Assembly: GCF_003286085.1 (NCBI RefSeq)
Contig: NW_020825337.1
Coordinates: 54,737-118,736, forward strand
Direction: 5' to 3'
Length of the DNA stretch: 64,000 bases
Source: Drosophila persimilis
Lineage: Eukaryota; Arthropoda; Insecta; Diptera; Drosophilidae
In this document: positions 49,287-59,000 of the stretch, in pieces
Numbering within the stretch: position 1 is the first letter of the stretch
Layout of the letters: the number at the start of each line of letters is the position of its first letter
The notes under the pieces: model-generated
Told to the model about the DNA's origin: nothing
Seen by the model: the letters and a program-made list of their open reading frames with translations, nothing else
Database searches by the model: none
Program-made: the position numbers and the translations under genes

Positions 49287-50040
49287 ACAATAACATTAAC
49301 AAGTTGTGTGAAAGTGAACAGACGTGTTTCTAGTGTACCTCCAGTGATCATCAGGAAAAAGCAAGCTTTAGAACCTCCTGAAAAAGGTAAACAAGTAAGC
49401 GCGTGGATTCCATTAGGAAGGGGTACGTACCGAGCCTGGCCCAAGCGTGAAGGGCAATCCCACAGCGCAAAAACCAGGTGAAATCGGGTGCTCCAGCCAG
49501 GGCTGAGGGGCGGAGGGGAAATCCAGTCCCGCTATCTCCCGCTCTCTCCCCACAAACAAAGTTTTTCCGCGCGAACTTCACTTCACTTCACAGCGTTTTT
49601 CCATTCTCGGTGACTCGAGCAGCTGATCGATATAGTAGCAGTATTAGATAGTGCGCAAATTATCAGGCAGCTGCACTATCGGCTACACAAATCTTGTAGC
49701 AACCAGCCGCCGACAAGCGTAAAACCAAAAACAAAGAAGAAGAAGGGGAAAAAAAAAAAAAAAAAAAAAAAAAGGTGCATACTTCCAGGCGGAACTATTT
49801 GTTCTGGTAAGCGATACCTGCCTACATCTAGGCCAAAAGTAGCTAGCACAAGTCTAGATAGGGGAAAGGGCTGAAGGTCGCGGATCCGACTATTTTCCAA
49901 CCCCCCCGCCTAGGCGGTGTCCCGGAAAAAGGGGCTCTGGGGACCGGGAAGGGGCGGTATATCCCCCATCGACCAGAAGCCAAGGGAAACCTGTGGCCAG
50001 CGCGGGATCCCCTATCGCCTGACCTGGTAAAGCAAGCGAC

Positions 50041-51297
50041 ATGGAGGTAGGAAACCCCTTTGGAAAAAGCGCAGCGATGGCAAGATCGCACCCTCAGCCA
50101 AAAGCCACGCCACTGGCACAGCAGCTGGCCGAATCGCTTAGCAGCCCTACCACGGCACCAAAGTCCCTGGCGGACGCGGTAAGCCAAATAGGGCTGATCT
50201 TGAAGGACCTCTCGACCCTGTTCACCGGCCAGAGGCACATCAACCAGCGGATGAGAGACAGCCTAACACAGCTGGTAAACCTGCAGGAGATGGTAGCCGA
50301 CCTCACCAGCCAAGAAAATGGTAAGGTCCCCGAGCGCAAAGAGGCAGACACGCAGACGTCGCCAATAGCTGCAAGTAGGAACGGCAGAGGGCTCGGCACA
50401 CTGGAGAGGAGTCAAGCGACACCAAAACGTGCAAGGGAACCAACAGCAGGACAGAGGCAGACACCGCCGAAGAAGTTCAGGCCACGGGAGCGAACGGTCC
50501 GCGAACCTGAAACCCAACGGTCCCCAACTGGCAGCAGTTCGGTAGAAACCAGAAAAAAACAGACCACGAAAAAAACGCGACCAGACGCTGTAGTAATAGC
50601 GAGCGTAGGAAACATCACTTACGCGGAACTATTAAAATCGGTGAAAGGAGATGCAACGCTGAGCCATGTGAGCGGTGACGTGGAAAGCATCAGGAAGACA
50701 GCAAAGGGAGATCTGCTGCTGCGCCTCAAAAAAGCCCCGAGCCACAGCGCGGAGGAGGTTAAATCGGCGGTCGGAAATGCACTAGGGGCCAAGGCAGTGG
50801 TACGGGCCCTTACCGAACAAACAAGGCTCGAGTTAATGGATCTAGATGAGATAACAACGAAGGCAGAGATATTGGAAGCACCAAAGCGTGCCACAGGGGT
50901 AACCGAAATCCCCGAGGACGCGGTAAGGTCCTTAAGAGCCACCAGAAGCGGGATGCAGATAGCCACCCTATCCCTCCAGGCAGTTGCCGCCAACAAACTC
51001 GCTGAAATGGGGAAGATAAGGGTCGGCTGGGTGAACTGCCGTATCAAGCAAATAATGTCGCCAAAACGATGCTACAAGTGTTTGGAGTTCGGGCACATCT
51101 CGGTAAACTGCACCGGAGAAAAGGACCACAGAGGAGCGTGCTTTAGATGTGGAGGCAGAGACCATGAGGCGAGAAATTGCAGCAAGGACCCACACTGCAT
51201 ACTCTGCGCACAAAAAACGGGTAGCCTCACAGACCATGCCTCGGGAAGTTTTAAGTGCCCAGCGTACCGCGAGGCAGTTAGAAAACTCAAATGTTAA
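50041..51297 (+). CDS. R1-clade LINE 2 ORF1 (Gag-like RNA-binding protein)
   Basis: 418 codons, intact. Basic, disordered N-terminal half, then a conserved block (TKAEILEAPKRATGVTEI, SLQAVAANKLAEMGKIRVGW) and three zinc knuckles: CYKCLEFGHISVNC, CFRCGGRDHEARNC, and a longer CILCAQKTGSLTDHASGSFKC. Binds element RNA. The stop overlaps the ORF2 start as ATGTTAA (51291-51297), an arrangement that suits termination-reinitiation. Confidence 0.9.
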   Translation: MEVGNPFGKSAAMARSHPQPKATPLAQQLAESLSSPTTAPKSLADAVSQIGLILKDLSTLFTGQRHINQRMRDSLTQLVNLQEMVADLTSQENGKVPERKEADTQTSPIAASRNGRGLGTLERSQATPKRAREPTAGQRQTPPKKFRPRERTVREPETQRSPTGSSSVETRKKQTTKKTRPDAVVIASVGNITYAELLKSVKGDATLSHVSGDVESIRKTAKGDLLLRLKKAPSHSAEEVKSAVGNALGAKAVVRALTEQTRLELMDLDEITTKAEILEAPKRATGVTEIPEDAVRSLRATRSGMQIATLSLQAVAANKLAEMGKIRVGWVNCRIKQIMSPKRCYKCLEFGHISVNCTGEKDHRGACFRCGGRDHEARNCSKDPHCILCAQKTGSLTDHASGSFKCPAYREAVRKLKC

Positions 51298-54252
51298 GGA
51301 TCATCCAACTGAACCTTAACCATTGCAGGGTGGCCCAAGACCTTCTCACCCAATCCGTTACAGAGCTGAACACGGACCTGGCACTGCTGAGCGAGCCCTA
51401 CAAGACCGTGAGATCCAACACGTGGGTCATCGGGGAAAGCGGCAATCTGGATGTGCGGCAAACCAGCACAGCACCTGGACGGAGTTAAAAGATCCAAAGG
51501 ATACGTACGAGGGAGGCTGAAAGACCTATGGGTATACAGCTGTTACCTACCACCCAGCTGGTCACTCGAAGAGTTCAGCGACACAATAGACAAATTGGCA
51601 GATGACATCAGAGCACACTCGCCGTCGCTAGTAGCTGGGGACTTCAACGCCTGGGCAACGGAATGGGAGTCAGCAACAACGAATGCCAGGGGCCGTGTCT
51701 TAGTGGAGGCTTTTGCCTCCCTGGACATAGTCCTAAAAAACGCTGGTTCCAACCCAACTTTCAGCAGAGCAGGTACCACATCCATCATAGACCTCACCTA
51801 CATAAGTACTCGACTAGCAGCTAGTACGTTATGGCAGATCAGCGAGCAGTACACCGCGAGCGACCACAACGCTATCCTCTGCAGCATCCAGACCAGAAGA
51901 GCCACCCAGAGTATCGCTACGAGGGGGCACTACAAGGAAACCACGCTGAACACACCAGCCTTCAGAGCAGCCCTAGCAGGACTAGCCGAGGTGGAAGGCG
52001 AAGGCGATCTAGTGGCACAAGTCATGGGACAACTCGAAAGGGCGTGCAAAGCTAGCATGGAGCGCAGCAAACCATTTAAAGGCCATAGGCCGGTATACTG
52101 GTGGAACCAGGCAATCGAGGAGGCCCGCCACGCATGCATAGGCGCCAGAAGAGCATACCACAGATCCCGCGGAACAGCAGACTTCCAGGCTCTCAAGGAA
52201 ATCTACACCCGAAGAAGGAAGGCACTGAAGAAGGTAATCAAAAATAGTAAACAACGATGCTTCTTAGATCTCTGTGACGAAGCCGAAAACGATCTCTGGG
52301 GAAAGGCCTACAAGGTGGTCATGAAGAAGACCGGCGCATTCAAGCACGCGGCACCAACAGGAGCGGATAAAATGGAGGCAATCGTCAAGCACCTATTCCC
52401 AGCGCAGGACACACAGATAGACAGGATCACGAGTACGGGACACCAAGTACCCCCAGTGACCCCGCAAGAGTTGGCAAAACTAGCAAAGAGAGTGCCAAAC
52501 TGCAAGGCACCAGGACCAGACGGCATCCCAAATCGGGCCCTCAAGCTGGCTATTAGCCTGCACCCGACGATCTTTGCGCAGACCTACACCAAATGCCTCA
52601 CAGACGGATTCTTTCCTGGAAGATGGAAGAAGCAAAAGCTGGTGCTGATACCAAAACCTGGGAAAGACACGGAGGACCCATCGGCATACAGGCCTATCTG
52701 CCTCCTGGATGGCGCAGGTAAGATGCTGGAAAGCATAATCAGCGCAAGGATAACGGAGGCTATCGAGGCCGCTGGTGGACTCTCCGACAGCCAGTACGGC
52801 TTTAGGAAGGCTCGCTCTACCTTGGATGCGCTAGACAAGGTGTGCGGCACTGCCAGAAAGGCCTTGGAAGGCACACGATGGCTCGGCGGGGCCAAAAAAT
52901 ACTGTCTGGTGGCAACACTGGACGTGAAAAACGCCTTTAACTCGGCATCCTGGAGCAGGATAATGTCCTCCCTGCGCACACTCGAAATCCCCGGATATCT
53001 ACAGGCGATGGTCAGCGACTACCTGGACAATAGATGGCTGACGTACGACACGGAAGATGGCCCTCGATCATACTCCATCACGGGAGGAGTCCCACAAGGA
53101 TCTGTACTGGGACCTTTACTGTGGAATACCATGTACGATGGAATTCTTCGCCTCAACTTCCAGCAAGGAGTCGAAATAGTGGGATTCGCTGACGATGTCG
53201 CGGTGACGGTCACGAAGAAAACCCTCGCGGAGACCGAGAGCTGTATGAACGAGGCAATCAGAATCATAAGCGACTGGCTAGACCTGGCAGGGCTCAAGCT
53301 AGCCGAGCACAAGACGGAAGCGGTTCTCATCAGTAGCAGGAAACAGGTGGAGACGGCGAGGATAACCGTAGGAGGAGCCTCAATTACCTCAAAACGAGCA
53401 ATAAGGTACCTTGGAGTTATGCTGGACACCAGACTGTCGTTTAGAGAGCACCTGCAGCAGACACACCAGAAGGCACACGGCGTAGTCATGGCGGTGTCAC
53501 GTATGATGCTGAACCACAGAGGCCCAAAGTCAACGAGTAGGAGACTGCTATTTAACGTGGCCAAGTCATCCATTCTATACGCAGCGCCAATATGGGCCCA
53601 GGCCACGAGGACTAAGAGCTACACTAAGGGCATAGAGTCGGACTTCAGACTCGGAGCCCTGCGGGTCAGCTCGGCATTCCGTACTGTCTCCACAGAGGCA
53701 ATAATGGTAATAAGCGGCATACCACCCGTAGAGCTCGCAGCGAAGGAAGCCAGTGAAATCCACAAGGGAAGAAAGGCCGCCAACACACAGGCAGAAGCTA
53801 GAACGGCTAAGACCAGGGCGAGGGCTGAATGCCTCGAGAGCTGGCAACTCAGATGGGATAATGCTGTAACCGGCCGCTGGACCCACCGTCTAATCCCCAA
53901 CATTACAGCATGGACGAATCGGCGGCATGGAGAACTTACGTTCTCGCTGACACAAGTTCTCAGCGGCCACGGGTGCTTTAAAGAGTACCTTCACCGCTTT
54001 GGCCACGAAGAAGATGGGCTGTGCAGCTGCTGCGGAACAGTAGAAAACGCTGAGCATGTGCTGACCGCATGCGCCAGATTCTCAGAGGCCCGCAGGCGAG
54101 CAGAAGGCACCATAGGAGTGCCCATTACGGTGGAAGGTTTGGTACCAAGGATGCTGGAAAACCAAGCAAATTGGACGGCGATATGCAGTCTTGCAATGGA
54201 AATCGCTTCGGAACTGAGACGGCTTGAACGCACACGAAATGAGCGGCCGTAA
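51291..54252 (+). pseudogene. R1-clade LINE 2 ORF2: endonuclease-RT, one frameshift
   Basis: The first 66 codons (51291-51488: IIQLNLNHCRVAQDLL, LALLSEPYKT) and the remainder (51451-54252) are in different frames, so one indel lies around 51450-51488. After that the endonuclease (GDFNAWATEWES, SDHNAILC), RT (CKAPGPDGIPN, AYRPICLLDGAGKMLE, TLDVKNAFNSASW, VPQGSVLGPLLWN, FADDVAVTV) and terminal CSCCG...H..C finger are all open. A nearly intact element. Confidence 0.9.
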
Positions 54253-54268
54253 TAGGCTAGCCAGCCTT

Positions 54269-54297
54269 GCGAAGCAATGCTTCACGGCAGTCCCGCA
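54269..54297 (+). promoter_or_regulatory. 3' UTR hairpins of R1-clade LINE 2
   Basis: GCGAAGC-AAT-GCTTCAC plus GGCAGTCCCGC, counterpart of 41074-41102. Confidence 0.55.
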
Positions 54298-54412
54298 AGT
54301 CTGGTCCATATATATGTATACTCTATATATTTTTATTCTAAATTTTATATTCTTATATTTTATATATATATATCCTACTTTTAATATGAATAAAAAAAAA
54401 AAAAAAAAAAAA

Positions 54413-54426
54413 ACACATTAACAATA
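54413..54426. repeat. Target-site duplication of R1-clade LINE 2, right copy
   Basis: ACACATTAACAATA, matches 49273-49286. The embedded ATA plus CC (54424-54428) is the displaced BEL target duplication ATACC. Confidence 0.85.
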
Positions 54427-55784
54427 CCAAACTTAACCCAAGAGGTTTACTTAGGAATTGACTTTTTTAGGAAATTTAAACTTGCTGATCGACTCATGAG
54501 CGAAAGTGTCTCTGAGTTAGATATAGGTCCCACGGAGGATGAGGAAAGCTCACCCAAGTTACACAAACTTTCTAGTAAAGAGCAGGAGAGACTGCAAGGT
54601 GTCGTCGAAATTTTTCCTTCGTACGAACGAGACGGATTGGCCAGAACCAGCATTATTTCGCACTCGATCGACGTAGGTGATGCTAAGGCGATTAAACAAA
54701 GACACTGGCCAATCTCCCCTGCGCGCGAAAAACTTATGTTTGCTGAGGTAGATAACATGTTAGCTCTCGATATCATAGAACCTTCTTGCAGTCCTTGGAG
54801 TAGTAATTGTGTTCTTGTTCAAAAAGGTGATAAGGTTCGGTTGTGCCAGGAATTCTTAGTAATAACCGACCATGCAGCATTGCAGTGGTTGATGCGACAA
54901 AAGGATTTGTCTGGAAGGCTCGCGCGATGGGCTATACAGTTACAGGGTTTTGATTTTCGCATTGAACACCGGAAGGGTTCACAAAATGTTATTGCTGACA
55001 CTCTGTCAAGGCAAAATGAATCGTCAGTAGATGAGTTTATAGATCTAGGGCCGATCATCGATTTAGAGTCCGAGAATTTCACTTCGTTGGAATATCTTGA
55101 TTTAATTGAACGCATTCAGCAGAACCAAGATTCCAGATTTAAAAATAACAGATGGCTATGTATACAAACGCTCCGAAGCTTCGATTGGAGATTCTGAATC
55201 TGACCACCAGTCGTGGAAATTATGGGTACCCTCTGGCCTAGTCAGTAGTGTTATCAAACAAGCCCATGATTCTCCTAGCGCATCACATGGCGGGATGGGT
55301 AAAACCGTTGAAAAACTTAAGAGATACCTGTTCTGGCCCAAGATGTTGGTTCAAATCCGAGAGTATGTGAATAATTGTGTCATTTGTAAACAGACCAAAA
55401 GTCCCAATATAGTATTACGACCACCATTGGGAAAGCCAATGCAATCAGAGAGACCGTTTCAACGACTCTACATGGATCTGTTAGGTCCATACCCTCGTTC
55501 AAAGGCAGGGAATATCGGATTATTAATAATCGTGGATCATTGTACAAAATTCCATTTCCTCTGTCCATTGAAACGATTCACTTCCGGAAAGATTTGCGAG
55601 TACTTAGAAAATTCCATTTTCTTTACGTTTGGAGTGCCGGAATCCATCTTAACGGACAATGGTTCTCAATTTCGATCAGGATTCTTTGAGGCTTTTCTAA
55701 CTCGATTTTCAATTAAACATATTTGTACCGCTTTTTATTCGCCTCAAGCGAATGCAAGCGAGCGCTTAAACCGATCGGTTTTGG
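54427..55784 (+). repeat. Left arm of a large inverted duplication
   Basis: Reverse complement of 56252-57199, which has two deletions relative to it (equivalent to about 55141-55247 and about 55305-55620). Spacer between arms 55785-56251. Both arms adjoin a BEL/roo-type LTR, but only the left one has the LINE 2 insertion. Confidence 0.9.
54429..55135 (+). pseudogene. RING-Gag copy B: protease end, RT start and RNase H, internally deleted
   Basis: Resumes the protease after the BEL insertion with YLGIDFFRKFKLADRL. Then RT start (RHWPISPAREKLMFAEVDNM, CSPWSSNCVLVQKGDKVRLC). It jumps directly into RNase H (FLVITDHAALQWLMRQKDLS, IEHRKGSQNVIADTLSRQ). The RT core with its catalytic aspartates is missing at about 54848, in both arms, so the loss came before the inverted duplication. 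Confidence 0.85.
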
Positions 55785-56323
55785 CGGCGATCCGTGCGTA
55801 CGTGGGGAAAGATCACACTACCTGGGATCAACGACTGAATGAGATTAACGGTGCTATTCGATCCAGTCTACATACAACCACCGGATATTCTCCTTACTTC
55901 CTTACGTTTGGGCAAAACATGATTTTGAATGGCAAGGATTACGAATTGCTCAGGAAACTTAACTTGCTATCAGATGATTCTAGAGTTAATTACCCCGATG
56001 CTCTGCAGTTGGCAAGGTATGCAGCAAAGGTCAACAATGCAAAGGCTCATGCAACCAACGCGAGGGTATACAATTTGAGGAGTAGAAACATACAATTCAA
56101 CGTCGGAGATCAGGTTTACGTTCGCAATTTCTCCCAAAGCAACGCGTCTAAACAATTCAGCCATAAATTAGCGCAGGTGTTTGTGACAGCAACAGTAATG
56201 AAAAAGCTAAGTCCTGTTTATTACGAATTATCGAACGAAAAAGGAAAGAAACCAAAACCGATCGGTTTAAGTGCTCGCTTGCATTCGCTTAAGGCGAATA
56301 AAAAGCGGTACAAATATGTTTAA
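55106..56323 (+). pseudogene. RING-Gag copy B: integrase, C-terminus altered by fold-back
   Basis: 405-codon frame in a different phase from the RNase H part. Integrase zinc finger (CVICKQTK), catalytic D in YMDLLGPYP, second D in SILTDNGSQF, E in NASERLNRS, then the C-terminal domain (FNVGDQVYVRNFSQ, VYYELSNEKGKKPKPIG). After about 56251 the frame continues into the mirror-image copy of 55784-55699, so its last 24 residues are antisense integrase sequence and the true 3' end and 3' LTR are lost. Confidence 0.85.
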
Positions 56324-56383
56324 TTGAAAATCGAGTTAGAAAAGCCTCAAAGAATCCTGATCGAAATTGAGAACCATTGTCCG

Positions 56384-57180
56384 TTAAGATGGATTCCGGC
56401 ACTCCAAACGTAAAGAACGTTTTACCCATCCCGCCATGTGATGCGCTAGGAGAATCATGGGCTTGTTTGATAACACTACACTAAATCTGGAATCTTGGTT
56501 CTGCTGAATGCGTTCAATTAAATCAAGATATTCCAACGAAGTGAAATGCTCGAACTCTAAATCGATGATCGGCCCTAGATCTATAAACTCATCTACTGAC
56601 GATTCATTTTGCCTTGACAGAGTGTCAGCAATAACATTTTGTGAACCCTTCCGGTGTTCAATGCGAAAATCAAAACCCTGTAACTGTATAGCCCATCGCG
56701 CGAGCCTTCCAGACAAATCCTTTTGTCGCATCAACCACTGCAATGCTGCATGGTCGGTTATTACTAAGAATTCCTGGCACAACCGAACCTTATCACCTTT
56801 TTGAACAAGAACACAATTACTACTCCAAGGACTGCAAGAAGGTTCTATGATATCGAGAGCTAACATGTTATCTACCTCAGCAAACATAAGTTTTTCGCGC
56901 GCAGGGGAGATTGGCCAGTGTCTTTGTTTAATCGCCTTAGCATCACCTACGTCGATCGAGTGCGAAATAATGCTGGTTCTGGCCAATCCGTCTCGTTCGT
57001 ACGAAGGATAAATTTCGACGACACCTTGCAGTCTCTCCTGCTCTTTACTAGAAAGTTTGTGTAACTTGGGTGAGCTTTCCTCATCCTCCGTGGGACCTAT
57101 ATCTAACTCAGAGACACTTTCGCTGATGAGTCGATCAGCAAGTTTAAATTTCCTAAAAAAGTCAATTCCTAAGTAAACCT
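56384..57180 (-). pseudogene. RING-Gag copy C: RT start and RNase H (minus strand)
   Basis: 200-codon open segment (56986-56384) plus upstream broken frame. Same RT-core deletion as the left arm (KVRLC joined to QEFLVITDHAA), then RNase H to ADTLSRQ, then truncated integrase sequence because of deletions. A one-base change near 57010 (TCC/TAAATT region) adds a stop relative to the left arm. Confidence 0.8.
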
Positions 57181-57194
57181 CTTGGGTTAAGTTT

Positions 57195-57199
57195 GGTAT
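57195..57199. repeat. BEL target-site sequence (GGTAT) at the copy 2 LTR
   Basis: Reverse complement of ATACC. Same insertion point within RING-Gag protease as copy 1. Confidence 0.75.
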
Positions 57200-57699
57200 T
57201 GTTAATGTGTATGTGTGTGTGTGTGTAGGAAGCTGGGTTGCATACGGTACATAAACCGTCTACAGTTTGGTCGTCGTAACTAGAACTTGAACCAGTTGGA
57301 CTGCGGAGAGGGTATCCTACGGTGCGCAAGTGAGGATCTGAAGACACAGCGACAGCCTCTGTTGATTGCGATGGAAGATGAGTGACAGGCAGCTATGGTA
57401 CTGTTTCTGATACTGACTTTATTGAACAAATGCATCTCCTTATATAGCTAACAGTGGAATTCTTATTCTATGGGAAGGACCGCACAGGCTCCTTGTGAGT
57501 GTATTTTTAGATTGGGTACACTTACTCTGTGCGGGGGTTATATTTCAGTGTATTTACTTAGGTACTTGGCAGCAATAAAGTAGATAGTTTATTACTTGAT
57601 CCCTTTTGGTGGGTTCGAGTTTACAAGTGCTGAGTATTTGAGTATGAGATTGAACTGTATATTCCTAATATTCATTAAATACATGTCTGTGTCTGAACA
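57200..57699 (-). repeat. 3' LTR of BEL/roo-type copy 2, with an 80-bp deletion
   Basis: Same LTR as 48704-49283, on the minus strand, shortened to 500 bp by a deletion near 57630 (GTGC|TGAGTATTTG). No LINE is inserted at its end. Confidence 0.9.
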
Positions 57700-57723
57700 T
57701 TCTCCCGGCCGTTGAACTGGTGT

Positions 57724-59000
57724 TCAACCATCGCTCAAGTCGACCGCAAACCGGCGTGCAGGGGGTATAGGGGGTGATGACATGGCTGGATCGGGATTTG
57801 ATGGCCTTGGTTTCCATAGTTGATATTTCTCCCGGAAAATGAAGGCGATGATCAATAAAATTAATATTGCTAGGGTTGCGTAAGCAGCGAGTTGATGGTG
57901 CTGCACGGTGGTGAGATGGTGTGGCAGCTCCTGATGATTGATGGTTGATAGTTGCTGGCGTGGATCATCAAGTTCTTGAAGAAAGTCTGATGTCTGGTTC
58001 TTCAGTTGCCACATTGGTGGCGAGGGTGATGTCTCCGGTGGGCTCACGTCATCAAACCGAGTGTAAGTCGATTTTACTTCGCTGATTGTGGTGCTGAAGG
58101 TGCTGATGCTTACTTCAGTATTGCGAGCAGTGCAACCAGGGGACATGGAGACTAGACCAGTTCCTTCCAGTGTTATGGTTGACGGAACTCCGTTGCATAC
58201 TGCTTGAAGTTTGGTTGTAGAATGCGTTGCGAAGATCCAATTATTTGGATGCTGAGTTTTTAGCCACACCGTGTCAGCCTTTGTGTGTGTTACCTGACAC
58301 AGTGTTTCTGTTTTATTGTTAAACAGTTGAAACTCACAGCGATTGTCCACATTGAAGATCGTCTGATGGTCAAAGCAGATGAACTCCTCGTTGTGTACCT
58401 TAAGACAACGTCGGAATTCCTCTTGGGTAGTGCCCATGAACTGGTCTCGGTGGATGTTCACCGTTATTATGGTGGTTCTGAGGTCAAATTGACTCCAGCT
58501 TGTTGAATCCCAAAACGGAATTGGGATGATGCTGAAAACTTCGAACTGAGCTGTTGAAACCAGTGGTAGCGTCAGTTTGAAGTCGGGGTTCCTTCGGCAC
58601 GCATGATTCTGTATAGCTGAATCACCTCCTTCGTTGTGACCGGCAGCATTTGATCTTGTGGCAAATGATCCCGTATCTGGTCTAGTTGGTCTATTATTTG
58701 CTCGGGAGACACCAGCGTGGAGCTTATTCTCCGATGATGAATACCGATTAGGACATCAGATATGTCGGACTGCATTCGTTGGAGAGTTGTTGTGAGCAGG
58801 GTTAATTGTACTATTAGTCCTAAGTACGCTTGAGTCAAATGATCGCTGTGATATGACCCTCTTTCTCGGTTGATAGTAGCCATATGCTGTTCCAAAATTT
58901 TTAGGCGATTATCAGTTGTTACTTTGTCTTTTCTGACTACGTTTATTGTCGCGTCGACAATTGATGTTTGGTTTTGGAGCAGATGTAGTAAAGTCTTCAT
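57724..59000 (-). pseudogene. BEL/roo-type envelope-like gene, C-terminal part, copy 2
   Basis: Frames 59000-58572 and 58461-57724 with a break around 58570 (copy 1 is open across it). Same membrane anchor and cytoplasmic tail as copy 1. Confidence 0.8.

Larger units (their letters stand above)
49287..54412 (+). mobile_element. R1-clade non-LTR retrotransposon 2, near full length
   Basis: 5.1 kb: 5' UTR 49287-50040 (with a 25-A run at about 49749-49773), ORF1 50041-51297, ORF2 51291-54252, 3' UTR and poly(A). A different family member from LINE 1 (ORF2 clearly diverged) but inserted at the equivalent point of the other BEL LTR. The 5' junction carries extra ACAATAACATTAACA-like bases that echo the target. 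Confidence 0.9.
56252..57199 (-). repeat. Right arm of the inverted duplication (RING-Gag copy C)
   Basis: Minus-strand copy of 54427-55784 with two internal deletions. Contains the same protease-end/RT-start/RNase H fusion. Ends at 57199, next to the BEL LTR, with the identical 5-bp target sequence (GGTAT on plus, ATACC on minus). Confidence 0.9.

Noticed and set aside
49749..49773. 25-A run in LINE 2 as an older LINE tail or insertion boundary
   Set aside because: No target duplication or change in sequence type around it that I could identify; treated as part of the 5' UTR.
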